Source of the DNA: JBBATK01 sp044228285
GTDB lineage: Bacteria; Bacteroidota; Ignavibacteria; Kapaibacteriales; NICIL-2
Assembly: GCA_044228285.1 (NCBI GenBank)
Contig: JBGAVD010000008.1
Span: 1 to 64,000, forward strand
Length of the DNA stretch: 64,000 nt
Direction of reading: 5' to 3'
In this document: positions 14,987-24,442 of the stretch, piece by piece
Layout of the letters: the number at the start of each line of letters is the position of its first letter
Numbering within the stretch: position 1 is the first letter of the stretch
Program-made: the position numbers and the translations under genes
Notes under the pieces: generated by a model
What the model was told of the DNA's origin: nothing
The model's input: the letters and a program-made list of their open reading frames with translations, nothing else
The model's database searches: none

Positions 14987-17299
14987 CTATGGACTAACGA
15001 GGATTTTGCCAGCTGTTGAGGTTGCATTGCCTTGTGCTACAGTGAGTAGCAAATACACACCGCTGGATACCATATTACCATTGCTGTCGCGGCCATCCCA
15101 GACAGCACGACGACTCGTGGTTTCGATAGAGCGGATGAGTATGCCGTCGAGAGTGGTAATGTGGACAATGGACTCAAAGGATAAACCATCGATGACCAGT
15201 TGCTTGTCGCGGGTTGGCGAGAACGGTTGCGGATACATGTCGAGCTGGAAGGCATCGAGCGGACGCAGCGCTAAGGTCTGAATGGCATTGATACCTTCTG
15301 TGCCACCAATATAGACGGTGCCGTCTTCGGGGTTTGAGGCAAGACAGCGTACGTTGTCTGACAACAGCTTCGGATATGCTTTGCGGCTAATGTATCCGAT
15401 GGTATCGGTTCCGTCACCTGTCATGACCCACACACCAGTGCTGGTTGCAATCCACTTGTTGTTCTGTGCATCAACCATAATGTCATTGATCACTTGGTCA
15501 CGCAAGAGTCGAAGACGTGTGATGCCAGGAACGGTTGGCGTTGTGCGTGTTACACCAGAGGGGAACGACATCACGCCAATGCCACCGGTAGCTGTACCAA
15601 TCCAGAGTGCGCCGTTATGATCGACAGCGAGTGCAGTGATGTTGTTGTCTGGCAGACTAGAATTTCCAATGGTTACCGTTCCCCACTTCGAAACGCTATT
15701 GTTCTCGTTGAACCACAAGAGACCTTGTGGGCCGCCCATCCACTTCGTAGATGAGCCATCGATTGCAAGAATGAAGTAGTTCTGTGAAGCGCTTACATCG
15801 TTGCGATATGGCGTCCAAATGCCATCCTTGCTAATCTTGTGAATGCCGGGTCCGTCACCACCGGTAGGATCATAGTTCAGTAGCCAGGAGTTGCCATTGA
15901 TGTCGGAAGAGGCATCGCCAGTGAGGACGAAGTCACCAGCATTGAGGCCAACCAGGCTTGAGTTCTTGTTCGTATAGTGTTGCGTAAAGATGCTATCGTT
16001 CAACATTTGCATACGGAGTGCACCATTTCCCCAAGTACCGCCCCACACGACAGAGTCGTTGGTGAGACTAATACGCCAGACATCATTGCTATAAAACTTC
16101 GGAAACAGCGTCGTGTTATAGTTGTACCAGCGATCTCCATCGAACTGTGAATAGCCCTGTCCGTCAATAGATAGGTTTGACGTTGCTACCCAGAGCCGTG
16201 AATTCTTATCCACAACCATTCGTTGAGCTCTATTCGAATACATCGAATTCGGTGCATACAAACGCAGTGTTGTGTCGTGCACAATTCCCACACCAGAACT
16301 TTGATAGAGAGCTAGGAGCATTGCAGCACCGCTTGTGTTCACCATGGTCAGACCGTTCAAAGCAGAAGGGTGTGTGATGGCTAGCGTGTTGAGGTTGATG
16401 TCTGCTATGCGTTCGCTTGTGCAGAAATACAATGTTGTGTCATACGCAGCCAGGGCTTTGAATGGTAGATACGACTGTACGCGAGAGATAACGTGGCGCA
16501 GACTGTCGTTCTCCAGACGATAAATCGCCGTTGGGCTCATCACATAGATCATGCCGTTTGGATGACGCACAAGTTGCTGACAATTCGTCATGGTATCTAC
16601 GCCAGCTACAGGAATACGACGCCATATTTCGGGAAGGCGCAGGGTAGCGGTTCTGATTGGTGCAATCATGACACCAGCATCAGTGGCAATAAGTAAGCTA
16701 TCGCTTGTAAGGTAGGTTGTGTGCACTGGAGTCTTCTCTTCAAGCTTTCCAACGCGGTCCACGGTTTCGATGAAGACCATTCTTTTGATGTCGAAGAGCG
16801 ACAAACCGAAGTCAGCCGAGAGCAAAGCCGTATCACCACGAAACTGAATGTTATTGATTGCTCGACGAGGGTATTGTCCTGAAGCGGATTGAATATCGCT
16901 GATATAGGTCCAACGCATTGAATCCAACTGCAAGATCTGCATAGCACCGTCGAAGCTGCCGATGTAGATACTGTTGCTTGGCATGTTGTAGGCGATACTC
17001 GTGCAATTCAGCGAGACCATACCTTCGGTGTTTCGATAGCTCTGATAGTCATTCGTTTTCAGATTAACGCTGAAAATTCCGCCACTACTAGCCACCCAAA
17101 GACGTCCGCTGCTATCCTGACAGGCAGCACGTGCGATGACCATGGAGGTGTAGGACTTCCAATTGGACACTTGGAATTGTCCGACAGAGGTTGGATTAAT
17201 CAGAAAGGTTTGAGCATGCAGCTGAGTGCTCGAGCTCGTAGCTGCAACGATGCTGCAGACAAGGCATAGGCACTGAATGACTGAACGACAACGATTCAT
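14987..17299 (-). CDS. PorZ-like two-propeller protein with T9SS C-terminal domain
   Basis: Exported protein of about 770 residues. The ATG at 17299 gives signal peptide MNRCRSVIQCLCLVCSIVAA; an in-frame ATG at 17317 is an alternative. The N-terminus (WKSYTSMVIARAACQDSSG, GIFSVNLKTNDYQSYRN) and the segment INNIQFRGDTALLSADFGLS followed by LFDIKRMVF resemble PorZ, the T9SS surface component with two beta-propellers. Later repeats fit a second propeller (GALWIGTATGGIGVMSF, NKWIATSTGVWVM). The end (QPFSPTRDKQLVIDGLSF ... VSSGVYLLLTVAQG) fits the PorZ-type C-terminal domain. In Porphyromonas PorZ hands A-LPS to the sortase machinery; that role is inferred here. A general two-component-regulator-type propeller protein is the alternative. 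Confidence 0.8.
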   Translation of the reverse strand: MNRCRSVIQCLCLVCSIVAATSSSTQLHAQTFLINPTSVGQFQVSNWKSYTSMVIARAACQDSSGRLWVASSGGIFSVNLKTNDYQSYRNTEGMVSLNCTSIAYNMPSNSIYIGSFDGAMQILQLDSMRWTYISDIQSASGQYPRRAINNIQFRGDTALLSADFGLSLFDIKRMVFIETVDRVGKLEEKTPVHTTYLTSDSLLIATDAGVMIAPIRTATLRLPEIWRRIPVAGVDTMTNCQQLVRHPNGMIYVMSPTAIYRLENDSLRHVISRVQSYLPFKALAAYDTTLYFCTSERIADINLNTLAITHPSALNGLTMVNTSGAAMLLALYQSSGVGIVHDTTLRLYAPNSMYSNRAQRMVVDKNSRLWVATSNLSIDGQGYSQFDGDRWYNYNTTLFPKFYSNDVWRISLTNDSVVWGGTWGNGALRMQMLNDSIFTQHYTNKNSSLVGLNAGDFVLTGDASSDINGNSWLLNYDPTGGDGPGIHKISKDGIWTPYRNDVSASQNYFILAIDGSSTKWMGGPQGLLWFNENNSVSKWGTVTIGNSSLPDNNITALAVDHNGALWIGTATGGIGVMSFPSGVTRTTPTVPGITRLRLLRDQVINDIMVDAQNNKWIATSTGVWVMTGDGTDTIGYISRKAYPKLLSDNVRCLASNPEDGTVYIGGTEGINAIQTLALRPLDAFQLDMYPQPFSPTRDKQLVIDGLSFESIVHITTLDGILIRSIETTSRRAVWDGRDSNGNMVSSGVYLLLTVAQGNATSTAGKILVSP

Positions 17300-17590
17300 C
17301 AGTGAAAGGAGAACCATAGTACAACTGGAATGGTGAACTGAACGAACCGTATCAATGAAGCATGCACAGTAGGATGATGGTACAAACGGAAAAGGCACAG
17401 GACAATTGTGTAGCGAACTACGCTGAAGTCCGCACTCAGCGCTGCAAAAACAATTGTTTGTCGAAGGACAATCTCGAAAAAGTTTTTCTCATGACAAGGG
17501 GCTTTTCTTGGGAATGACAGTAGAATTTCTCAAGAGTTTCTCAAGAATTTCTCAGGATTCACAGTGGAATTCCTTTCGAATGAAGCACTT

Positions 17591-18076
17591 TCAAGAGATA
17601 CTGTTCAGTACGCTAAGCAGTTCGGAAGCGGCATAAGCGCATTCCCAACCTTTGTTATTCGCTCCTTTGCCAGCCCTGGCTTCTGCTTGCTCTTGATTCT
17701 CTGTTGTCAGAACGCCATTCAAACAGGGTACTGAGCTGTCGAGCATCACTCGCATAAGACCCTGTGAAACGCCATCAGCTACGATCTCAAAATGGTAGGT
17801 CTCTCCGCGAATGACACAACCAAGTGCAATAATCGCGTGAAAACGCTTTGTATCAGCACAGGCTTTGGCCAAAATCGGTATTTCATAGCTGCCGGGACAA
17901 CGATAGAGGGCTATCTGGTCTGCGTTCATTCCAAGCTCCAGCAAGGCGCTTTGTGCTCCCTCAATCAATGACTCAACAATCTCTTCGTTCCAGCGCGCAG
18001 CGATGATTGCGATTCTCGTTTCAGCTGATAGAGCACCGGAGGGTGCAGACGAGGAAAAGGGACTTGATGTACTCAT
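17591..18076 (-). CDS. ribH: 6,7-dimethyl-8-ribityllumazine synthase
   Basis: Enzyme of 161 residues that condenses 5-amino-6-ribitylamino-uracil with dihydroxybutanone phosphate, the penultimate step of riboflavin synthesis. The start at 18076 fits the family; the open frame continues upstream. Diagnostic segments: AARWNEEIVESLIEGAQ, PGSYEIPILAKA, ALGCVIRGETYHFEIVADG (with the catalytic His) and GVLTTENQEQAEARAG. Cytoplasmic; forms pentamers or 60-mers in the family. It appears to stand alone, between the PHP gene and the PorZ-like gene on the same strand. Confidence 0.96.
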   Translation of the reverse strand: MSTSSPFSSSAPSGALSAETRIAIIAARWNEEIVESLIEGAQSALLELGMNADQIALYRCPGSYEIPILAKACADTKRFHAIIALGCVIRGETYHFEIVADGVSQGLMRVMLDSSVPCLNGVLTTENQEQAEARAGKGANNKGWECAYAASELLSVLNSIS

Positions 18077-18223
18077 GCTGCAACCTACGCAAAAGAGCGA
18101 AATTGGATCAGCGTAGTCCTGAGCGCAACAGCTCAACATCCTTGGAATTCACGTTAGTGGCCTTCGAACGGAGTCGTCTACTCCACTTTATGCAACCTGC
18201 TTAGCCTTATAATACTCCAGATT

Positions 18224-19090
18224 CTAGTCGTGCGGCCCTTGGTAGCCAGCTTTGATCTTCTCAATGACCTCAGGACCTACAGAGAATCGTCCAAAATTCG
18301 TTTCATCATAAAAGCGGTTTCCGTGAAAATCAGAGCCACCGGTTGCGATGAGTTTGTATTCGCGAGCGAGACCTCGGTAGTAGCGAGTTTGAGATTTGTT
18401 GTGGGAGGGGTGAGCCACTTCGATCCCGTCGAGACCATGTTGGATAAGTTCAACAATGCGATGGGTTTGGATGCTGCGGGCGGGGTGAGCGATAACAGCC
18501 AAGCCGCCGGCGTTGTGAATGATATCGATCGCATCTTCGAGCAGCTGTTGGGCAATGGCCACGTAGGCTGGTGCATCATTGGCTAAGAAGCGGTCAAAGG
18601 CGTCTTGTGTGGACTGTGCAAAGCCCTTTTTTACCATTGCAGAGGCAATGTGAGGTCGCACGACGCTTTGGCCTCCGGCGAATTCCATGACATCGTCTAC
18701 ACTCAAGCTCATACCCAACTCTGCGAGGCGCTGAAGGATGTGCTCACAACGTACACGACGTTGGGCGCGTGTATGGGCTAAATATGCTTGAAAACCTTCG
18801 TGGAGGGGGTTAAAAGCGTACGCCAGAAGATGAAATTCTTGTCCGCCCTCCGAACAGGTGCACTCACAACCAGTCAGAATCTCCAATTCAGTGCCGGCTG
18901 CAGACCTCTGGGCTTCCAGAAATCCTTCCGAACTGTCGTGGTCTGTTATTGCAAGAATGCTAAGTCCAAACTCCTGAGCCTTGGCTACAAGTTGTGTTGG
19001 ACTGAGGCCGCCATCCGAACAAGTGGTATGACAATGTAGTTCTGTGCGTGGTTCAAGACTTAACTGCAGGGCTGGTGATACGGTGTTCAT
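18224..19090 (-). CDS. PHP-domain phosphoesterase (TrpH/YciV-like)
   Basis: Protein of 288 residues with the polymerase-and-histidinol-phosphatase metal site: ELHCHTTCSDGGLSPTQL (HxH and Asp), LAITDHDS, the EILTGCECTC and EFHLLAYAF segment, VIAHPARS and GGSDFHGNRF. Length and order match the TrpH/YciV group, whose characterised members remove phosphate from 3',5'-nucleoside bisphosphates or act as RNases on short 5' ends. Cytoplasmic. It precedes ribH on the same strand with 147 nt between, so shared transcription is possible but not shown. Confidence 0.92.
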   Translation of the reverse strand: MNTVSPALQLSLEPRTELHCHTTCSDGGLSPTQLVAKAQEFGLSILAITDHDSSEGFLEAQRSAAGTELEILTGCECTCSEGGQEFHLLAYAFNPLHEGFQAYLAHTRAQRRVRCEHILQRLAELGMSLSVDDVMEFAGGQSVVRPHIASAMVKKGFAQSTQDAFDRFLANDAPAYVAIAQQLLEDAIDIIHNAGGLAVIAHPARSIQTHRIVELIQHGLDGIEVAHPSHNKSQTRYYRGLAREYKLIATGGSDFHGNRFYDETNFGRFSVGPEVIEKIKAGYQGPHD

Positions 19091-19313
19091 TCCTACAATA
19101 TACAGCCTTTGTAGCTAGGCAGGGGTCCTCAAAGCTACTGGCAGACCTGCTGTCCTGGATCTGCAGAACGTCTGCGAGGAGCTTGTCTTGTAAGATCTGA
19201 GCTGTTTGTACGACTTTGATAGGAGTTCTGTGCTTGTTCTGCGTCCGGCGATACAATGATGGCAGATATTGCGTAGTTTGAGAAATCGTACCTCACTACT
19301 CTGAGAGAGCACA

Positions 19314-20777
19314 ATGAATCGACGAGTGTTTCTACAGCGCGTCATCAACGGTGAAGCTGGCGCACTACGTATCAGCTCCGGTTTAACTCCCTACAAAGCC
19401 GGCGAAAATCTATCCAGAGAAGATGCATTGCATCTTCTGGGTCGCACCACATTCGGGGTGACAAGCGATGATTTAGCGCGAGCGATGACCATGAAGCCTG
19501 CAGAAGCTGTGGCAGCTTTATTCAGTGGCAATCAATCACCCACACCTCCAACCTGGGCGAACATTGATCCAGACGGCGAGAATTTCTCGAATCCGCAGGA
19601 TCGTCAACAGGAATACTACCGACGCTATGCAGACATGCAAACGTGGTGGATCCAACAAATGCGAAGCTCATCATTCAGTATTCTTGAGAAGCTTACGTTG
19701 TTCTGGCATTCGTTCTTGTGTTCAGACTATTTAAAAGTGTATTATCCGCAGTACATGTTTGTGCAGAACGACCTGTTCCGCAAGAATGCTTGGGGAAATA
19801 TACATACCCTCATCCGAGCTTTAGTAGCTGATCCGGCAATGCTGGTGTATTTAGATAATCTCTATAGCATTAAAGGCAATCCTAACGAGAATTTTGCTCG
19901 CGAGTTGATGGAGCTTTTCTCGCTTGGTGTCAACAATTACACTGAGCACGATATCGTTGAAGCAGCGCGTGCGCTGACTGGTTGGCGCATTAAGGGTTTA
20001 AAAGGAGAGTTTCATTCTGAGTACTGGGACAACACCGATAAAACTTTCATGAATAAAACCGGTGCATTCGCAGCCGATGATATTGTAAACATCATTTTCC
20101 AACAAGATGCTTGTGCTCGCTATTATGCTCGGCGAGTGTATATGTACTTTGTGTACGATGTTCCGGACGAGGACATTGTTTCTCAGTTGGCAACAATCTT
20201 GAAGCAGAATAATTATGAGTTGAAGCCAATGCTTGTTGCTCTTCTAAGCAGTGAGCACTTCTTCGATGCGCAGCGGCGCGGAGCGCTGCTCAAATCACCG
20301 ATCGATTTTGTTGTTGGCGCCACACGTCAGCTCAGTTACACATCTCCAACAAATGCCTACTTGTCGACTATGAGCAGTGCACTCAATTTGGAGCTCATCA
20401 ATCCGCCAAATGTAGAAGGTTGGAAGGGTGGACATTTATGGCTCAATACCAATCTTTATCCATTGCGTCAACGCATTGTGAGCAGCATGATTGAAGGCAA
20501 GCGTCAAGACAACAACCAGGCTTTTGGTTTCGCTTTTAATGTCGTGGCTTTTGCAAAGACCTTTAGCACGGTAGCAGTAGCGAGTGATTTCGTGAAAGAT
20601 GTATCGCGCTATCTGCTCAGTTTTGAACCAGGTCCCAAAGAACACGCCATATTGCTTGAAGCATTGTTGCAAGGTGCCAAGGACTATGAGTGGAGTATTA
20701 CCATGGCAAACGTCGAGTTTCGTTTGCGTGAGTTCCTCAAGGCTGTTATGACTCTTCCTGAATATCAACTTTTATAA
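19314..20777 (+). CDS. DUF1800-family protein
   Basis: Protein of 487 residues matching DUF1800: LSREDALHLLGRTTFGVT at the start, NFARELMELFSLGVNNYTE, EAARALTGWRI, LLSSEHFFD, LKSPIDFVVGATRQL and NPPNVEGWKGG. Members are almost always paired with DUF1501, as here (19 nt apart); the pair is widespread but biochemically uncharacterised. The N-terminus MNRRVFLQRV carries an RRxFL pattern like a Tat motif but lacks the hydrophobic stretch that should follow, so export is unclear. Confidence 0.94.
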   Translation: MNRRVFLQRVINGEAGALRISSGLTPYKAGENLSREDALHLLGRTTFGVTSDDLARAMTMKPAEAVAALFSGNQSPTPPTWANIDPDGENFSNPQDRQQEYYRRYADMQTWWIQQMRSSSFSILEKLTLFWHSFLCSDYLKVYYPQYMFVQNDLFRKNAWGNIHTLIRALVADPAMLVYLDNLYSIKGNPNENFARELMELFSLGVNNYTEHDIVEAARALTGWRIKGLKGEFHSEYWDNTDKTFMNKTGAFAADDIVNIIFQQDACARYYARRVYMYFVYDVPDEDIVSQLATILKQNNYELKPMLVALLSSEHFFDAQRRGALLKSPIDFVVGATRQLSYTSPTNAYLSTMSSALNLELINPPNVEGWKGGHLWLNTNLYPLRQRIVSSMIEGKRQDNNQAFGFAFNVVAFAKTFSTVAVASDFVKDVSRYLLSFEPGPKEHAILLEALLQGAKDYEWSITMANVEFRLREFLKAVMTLPEYQLL

Positions 20778-20796
20778 GAGCGGGAGAACTAAAACT

Positions 20797-22368
20797 ATGA
20801 AACGTAGAGACTTTCTTTCTCAGTCTGGTAAAACCGTTGCTCTCGCCGCACTGGCTTCTGGTATTAGTGGTACAAGCATGAGAGCTCTTGCTGCATCACC
20901 AGTGATGAGCTCGCTTCAAAAGCTGGTAGCGAATACCGATCGCGTGCTCGTGATCGTTCAGCTCGTGGGTGGAAACGATGGATTAAATACGATTATTCCT
21001 GTCGACGATCCATTGTACTATAACAACCGAAAGAACATTAGTATCCCAAAGGGGCAGACTCTTCGTTTGCGCGATGGCTTGGGCTTGCACCCAACAATGA
21101 CTGGCTTTCATAGCTTATTCCAAGATGGACGTCTTAGTGTGGTACAGAACGTCAGCTATCCGAATTCGGATCGCTCGCACTTTCGAGGAACAGATATCTG
21201 GCTCTCAGCTACCGACGCTGACGTGTTCAAAACCACTGGATGGCTCGGCCGCTACTTGGAAACACAAGCTCCTGATTTTCCAGGTACGATGCCTCCTCAA
21301 CCGCTGGCTATTCAAATCGGCGAAAGTCTATCACTCGGCTTCCGCGCTGACAAAGGATCTCTCGGTATCACGTTCCGTGATCCCGAAGCCTTCTATAATC
21401 TGGTAGACCAAGGAGGAAGTTCCGGTTACGATGCTGCACCTGCAACCACAGGTGGCGCTGAATTAGAGTTCGTTCGTAGCGTTGAACGAGCTTCGCAGGT
21501 GTATTCGAAAATTGTGAAGGCAGCGGCAGACAAAGTCAAAACCACCAAGGTCACATATCCTCAGAATAATCCTCTGGCGAAGAGTCTGCAAATCGTTTCA
21601 CGTCTTATCGCTGGCGGCTTAGGTACACAAATCTACCTTGTAAACATCGCTGGCACTTCCTTCGATACGCACTACAATCAAGGCGGTGCGACAGGTGCAC
21701 ATGCAACTTTGCTCAACTACTTGAGCGAAGCTGTGAAACTCTTTCTTGATGATTGTCAGTTACTCGGTACAGCTGATCGTGTTGCGGGTATGACTTTCTC
21801 GGAATTCGGTAGACGTGTTGCAGAGAATGGATCACAGGGAACCGATCACGGTACTGCAGCTCCACTCTTTGTGTTTGGAAAGAACATTGTCGGCGGACAA
21901 GTTCTAGGTCGTAACCCAGACCTTGTTAATCTTGATACTCGCGGCGACCTGCTCATGGAGTATGACTATCGTCAGGTGTATTCTGCTGCACTCAAGCAGT
22001 GGTTTGGAACGGACACAAGTCTGGAGTCCCAAGTTCTCTTACGCGACTTCTCAGACCTGCCACTCTTCCAAAAAGTCTCAAGTGTTTCGGACCCCGAAAG
22101 CATGTTCTTCCTTGAGTCAATGCAACTCAATCCGAACCCGGCTAATGAAGCTGCAATGCTTAGCTTCATGATGCCAACGAGTGATCACTGCAGTGTAACC
22201 CTGCATTCCCTGCGTGGTGAAGTGATTCAAGTTGTGCAAAGCTCTGCACTGAACGCAGGACCGCAGACGTGTACGATACCTACTAGCTCGCTGAGCACAG
22301 GAACGTACTTCATACGCGTACGTGCTGGACGCATGGATCACATGAAGGCATTGCAAGTAGTACGCTAA
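20797..22368 (+). CDS. DUF1501-family protein with Tat-like signal and T9SS tail
   Basis: Protein of 523 residues. MKRRDFLSQSGKTVALAALA is a twin-arginine-type signal, as is common in DUF1501, a sulfatase/phosphatase-like fold. Family segments: LVIVQLVGGNDGLNTIIP, YPNSDRSHFRGTDIW, NIAGTSFDTHYNQ, MTFSEFGRRVAENGSQGTDHG and GRNPDLVNLDTRGDL. The last 75 residues form a T9SS sorting domain (LNPNPANEAAMLSF ... LSTGTYFIRVRAG). It would therefore cross the inner membrane by Tat, possibly folded and metal-loaded, and the outer membrane by T9SS. It forms an operon with DUF1800. Function unknown. Confidence 0.93.
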   Translation: MKRRDFLSQSGKTVALAALASGISGTSMRALAASPVMSSLQKLVANTDRVLVIVQLVGGNDGLNTIIPVDDPLYYNNRKNISIPKGQTLRLRDGLGLHPTMTGFHSLFQDGRLSVVQNVSYPNSDRSHFRGTDIWLSATDADVFKTTGWLGRYLETQAPDFPGTMPPQPLAIQIGESLSLGFRADKGSLGITFRDPEAFYNLVDQGGSSGYDAAPATTGGAELEFVRSVERASQVYSKIVKAAADKVKTTKVTYPQNNPLAKSLQIVSRLIAGGLGTQIYLVNIAGTSFDTHYNQGGATGAHATLLNYLSEAVKLFLDDCQLLGTADRVAGMTFSEFGRRVAENGSQGTDHGTAAPLFVFGKNIVGGQVLGRNPDLVNLDTRGDLLMEYDYRQVYSAALKQWFGTDTSLESQVLLRDFSDLPLFQKVSSVSDPESMFFLESMQLNPNPANEAAMLSFMMPTSDHCSVTLHSLRGEVIQVVQSSALNAGPQTCTIPTSSLSTGTYFIRVRAGRMDHMKALQVVR

Positions 22369-22375
22369 GTAAGTG

Positions 22376-22618
22376 TGAGGGTCTCAGCGAAGCTGAGGCT
22401 CTCACTGTCTCAAGCAGATCCGGTCTTCAATCCATACTGAGAGTCTCAAGTCCAGAGTGAGGGTCTCAGCGGAGCTGAGGCTCTCACTGTCTCAAGCAGG
22501 TCGGATCTTCAATCCACACTGAGAGCCTCAGCTTCGCTGAGACCCTCAGGTTTGTCTCCACCAGATCCGGTCTTCAATCCACACTAAGTGCCTCAGCTTT
22601 GTTGAGACCCTCAGGTTT
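22376..22618. repeat. Palindromic repeat cluster (REP-like family A), four copies
   Basis: Four copies of a GAGGGTCTCAGC-loop-GCTGAGGCTCTC palindrome at about 22376-22417, 22457-22500, 22517-22557 and 22582-22618; the first two are inverted relative to the last two. Copies are joined by GATCCGGTCTTCAATCCA-type linkers. Related copies occur at 50627-50716 and 52086-52162. This is the form of extragenic palindromic elements; the hairpins could also act on the transcripts either side. Confidence 0.85.
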
Positions 22619-22633
22619 AGAGTAGAGTTCAGT

Positions 22634-24427
22634 ATGATTCTCCGTTTATTGCGACCCCTCCTCATCACCCTATTCCTCCTCAGTGCAGTTCCACTTTCTG
22701 CAGTCATAGAGCAGGGATCAACCATCAACTTCATGCGCAGTCTCGAGGCAATGGAGCGTGGCGAGACCTCAATGAAGGATGGGATGTCGACCGTGTACTT
22801 CCGTGATTGCACCATCAAGTTCAATCGTGATCTTGACAACGAGCATGATGTGCGCTATGATAATGGTGGACGTACAATCCACGTTCGCTATCCAGTTGTC
22901 TTCGACAACTGCAATATTCCTGATACCTATTGGTACTTGTTCCGCAATGTGGTGTTTGAAGACAGAGTGTCCTTCAACAGTTGTGAAGGCTTGCGCTTGA
23001 AGTTTCGCGATTGTGTATTCAAGCATTTGATTCTGATGGATGGGAACAAGACAGACTTTGCGGAGTTTAAGAATTGTCGTTTTGAGAACGGCATGCGTAT
23101 GTACCGACAAGAAATCAGCGACCACATAAAGTTTGATTCTTGTTCATTTAGCATAAATCCCTACCTCGTAACACATCCTGGCTTTGATACTCTGAAGTAT
23201 GTGATCCGCAAGTTCAGTGAGATGCCGCAGCTCTTTGAGTTTGCCAATCGAGCAGCTCCGGTTGATTTGGAAGTGACGAATTGTCGCTTTGTACTCCCAG
23301 CCGAGTACGCCAAAGGACACCGCTTTTTCATCGACTTGTCGAGCAGCATCTACAACAACCTGCGATTCATGAACAATGTGTGCTTTTCACCAGTGCGCTT
23401 CGCGCAAAGCACTGTGCAGAATCAGTTCATGTGTTATGGTTGCGACTTCAGATCTAATCTCTTACTCGAAGCTTTTTCCTTCAACACCGTTGCTGCGAAA
23501 GTCCAGTGGTCGTCGTTTGCAGGACGTAAGATCTCCATTCAGTCACCTCTGAGTGGCGATCTCATCACGGGGAACTCTGTTTCAGAACTCAAGGATGAGT
23601 TTCTTTACTCAACACTCATTACTGCCTATTCCACATTCTATGCGGGCTACAAGGCGCAGGGCAATATGATTTCTGCAAACAAGTGCTACATCGAGTGGAA
23701 GGATATTGAGACCATCTTCTTATCACATGAAGTGCAGCGAAACTTCAGCATGAATCAATATTTCAATTGGCTGATGAATGTGTTCTTACGCACATTCTGT
23801 GACTACGGCGCTAACCCGGTAAAAGCACTGTTTTGGAGTGTGTACGTGATGGTGGTTTTTGGAATTGTGTACTTCTTTATGCCTTATCAGAGTGGCTTGT
23901 ATAAGAAGGAGAGTTTCTTTCGCAAGGTGCAGTTGTATATGGACTACTTTGCACATCATAAGACGCTGCTTGAGCTCTTTAATGAGAAAGAGATCAACGA
24001 GCCATTTGCAAATGAGGACTACAAAGAATACCGCCAGTACTGCGAGGCGCACGCTGTGCGCTTGCCATGGTATTTCAAGCTCTTTAATCGACAGTTCTTC
24101 AGCATGGGTGTATTCATGTATCGAACAAAGCGCTGGGCAGTACGCAAGCTTTCCGCTCTTGCAGGTACGTGGAGTACGCAACGAGGTTTGCGACGACTGC
24201 TTATCTCAACGATCATCGCAATCGCCGTTTTTGGAACTATTGTTGGTACCGTGCTGTTTCGATTTATTGATGCATGCACAACTAGTCTCAATGCCTTTTC
24301 GACTCTAGGTTTTGGAGAGATTCCAGTCTTAGGCATTGCACGACACCTAGCCGTCATTGAGGGCTTTATTGGTTGGTTTTTGTTGTCGATCTTTAGTGTG
24401 GCTCTTATCTCACAAGTCATCCAGTAG
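22634..24427 (+). CDS. Ion channel with extracytoplasmic FxxC-repeat solenoid domain
   Basis: Protein of 597 residues. The N-terminus (MILRLLRPLLITLFLLSAVP) is a signal sequence. Residues about 50-330 hold spaced repeats such as FRDCTIKF, VVFDNCNIP, LKFRDCVFKH and FAEFKNCRFENGM, like a pentapeptide-type beta-solenoid that would lie outside the cytoplasm. A membrane segment follows near residue 395-415, then a polar loop, another segment near 520-545, a pore motif STLGFGEIP near 556 and a final segment (GWFLLSIFSVALISQV). The pore resembles the K+ channel filter T-x-G-[YF]-G-[DE]. A potassium or non-selective channel gated by an envelope sensor is the inference. It lies downstream of family A repeats. 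Confidence 0.8.
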   Translation: MILRLLRPLLITLFLLSAVPLSAVIEQGSTINFMRSLEAMERGETSMKDGMSTVYFRDCTIKFNRDLDNEHDVRYDNGGRTIHVRYPVVFDNCNIPDTYWYLFRNVVFEDRVSFNSCEGLRLKFRDCVFKHLILMDGNKTDFAEFKNCRFENGMRMYRQEISDHIKFDSCSFSINPYLVTHPGFDTLKYVIRKFSEMPQLFEFANRAAPVDLEVTNCRFVLPAEYAKGHRFFIDLSSSIYNNLRFMNNVCFSPVRFAQSTVQNQFMCYGCDFRSNLLLEAFSFNTVAAKVQWSSFAGRKISIQSPLSGDLITGNSVSELKDEFLYSTLITAYSTFYAGYKAQGNMISANKCYIEWKDIETIFLSHEVQRNFSMNQYFNWLMNVFLRTFCDYGANPVKALFWSVYVMVVFGIVYFFMPYQSGLYKKESFFRKVQLYMDYFAHHKTLLELFNEKEINEPFANEDYKEYRQYCEAHAVRLPWYFKLFNRQFFSMGVFMYRTKRWAVRKLSALAGTWSTQRGLRRLLISTIIAIAVFGTIVGTVLFRFIDACTTSLNAFSTLGFGEIPVLGIARHLAVIEGFIGWFLLSIFSVALISQVIQ

Positions 24428-24442
24428 TGCTTAGATCACCAA

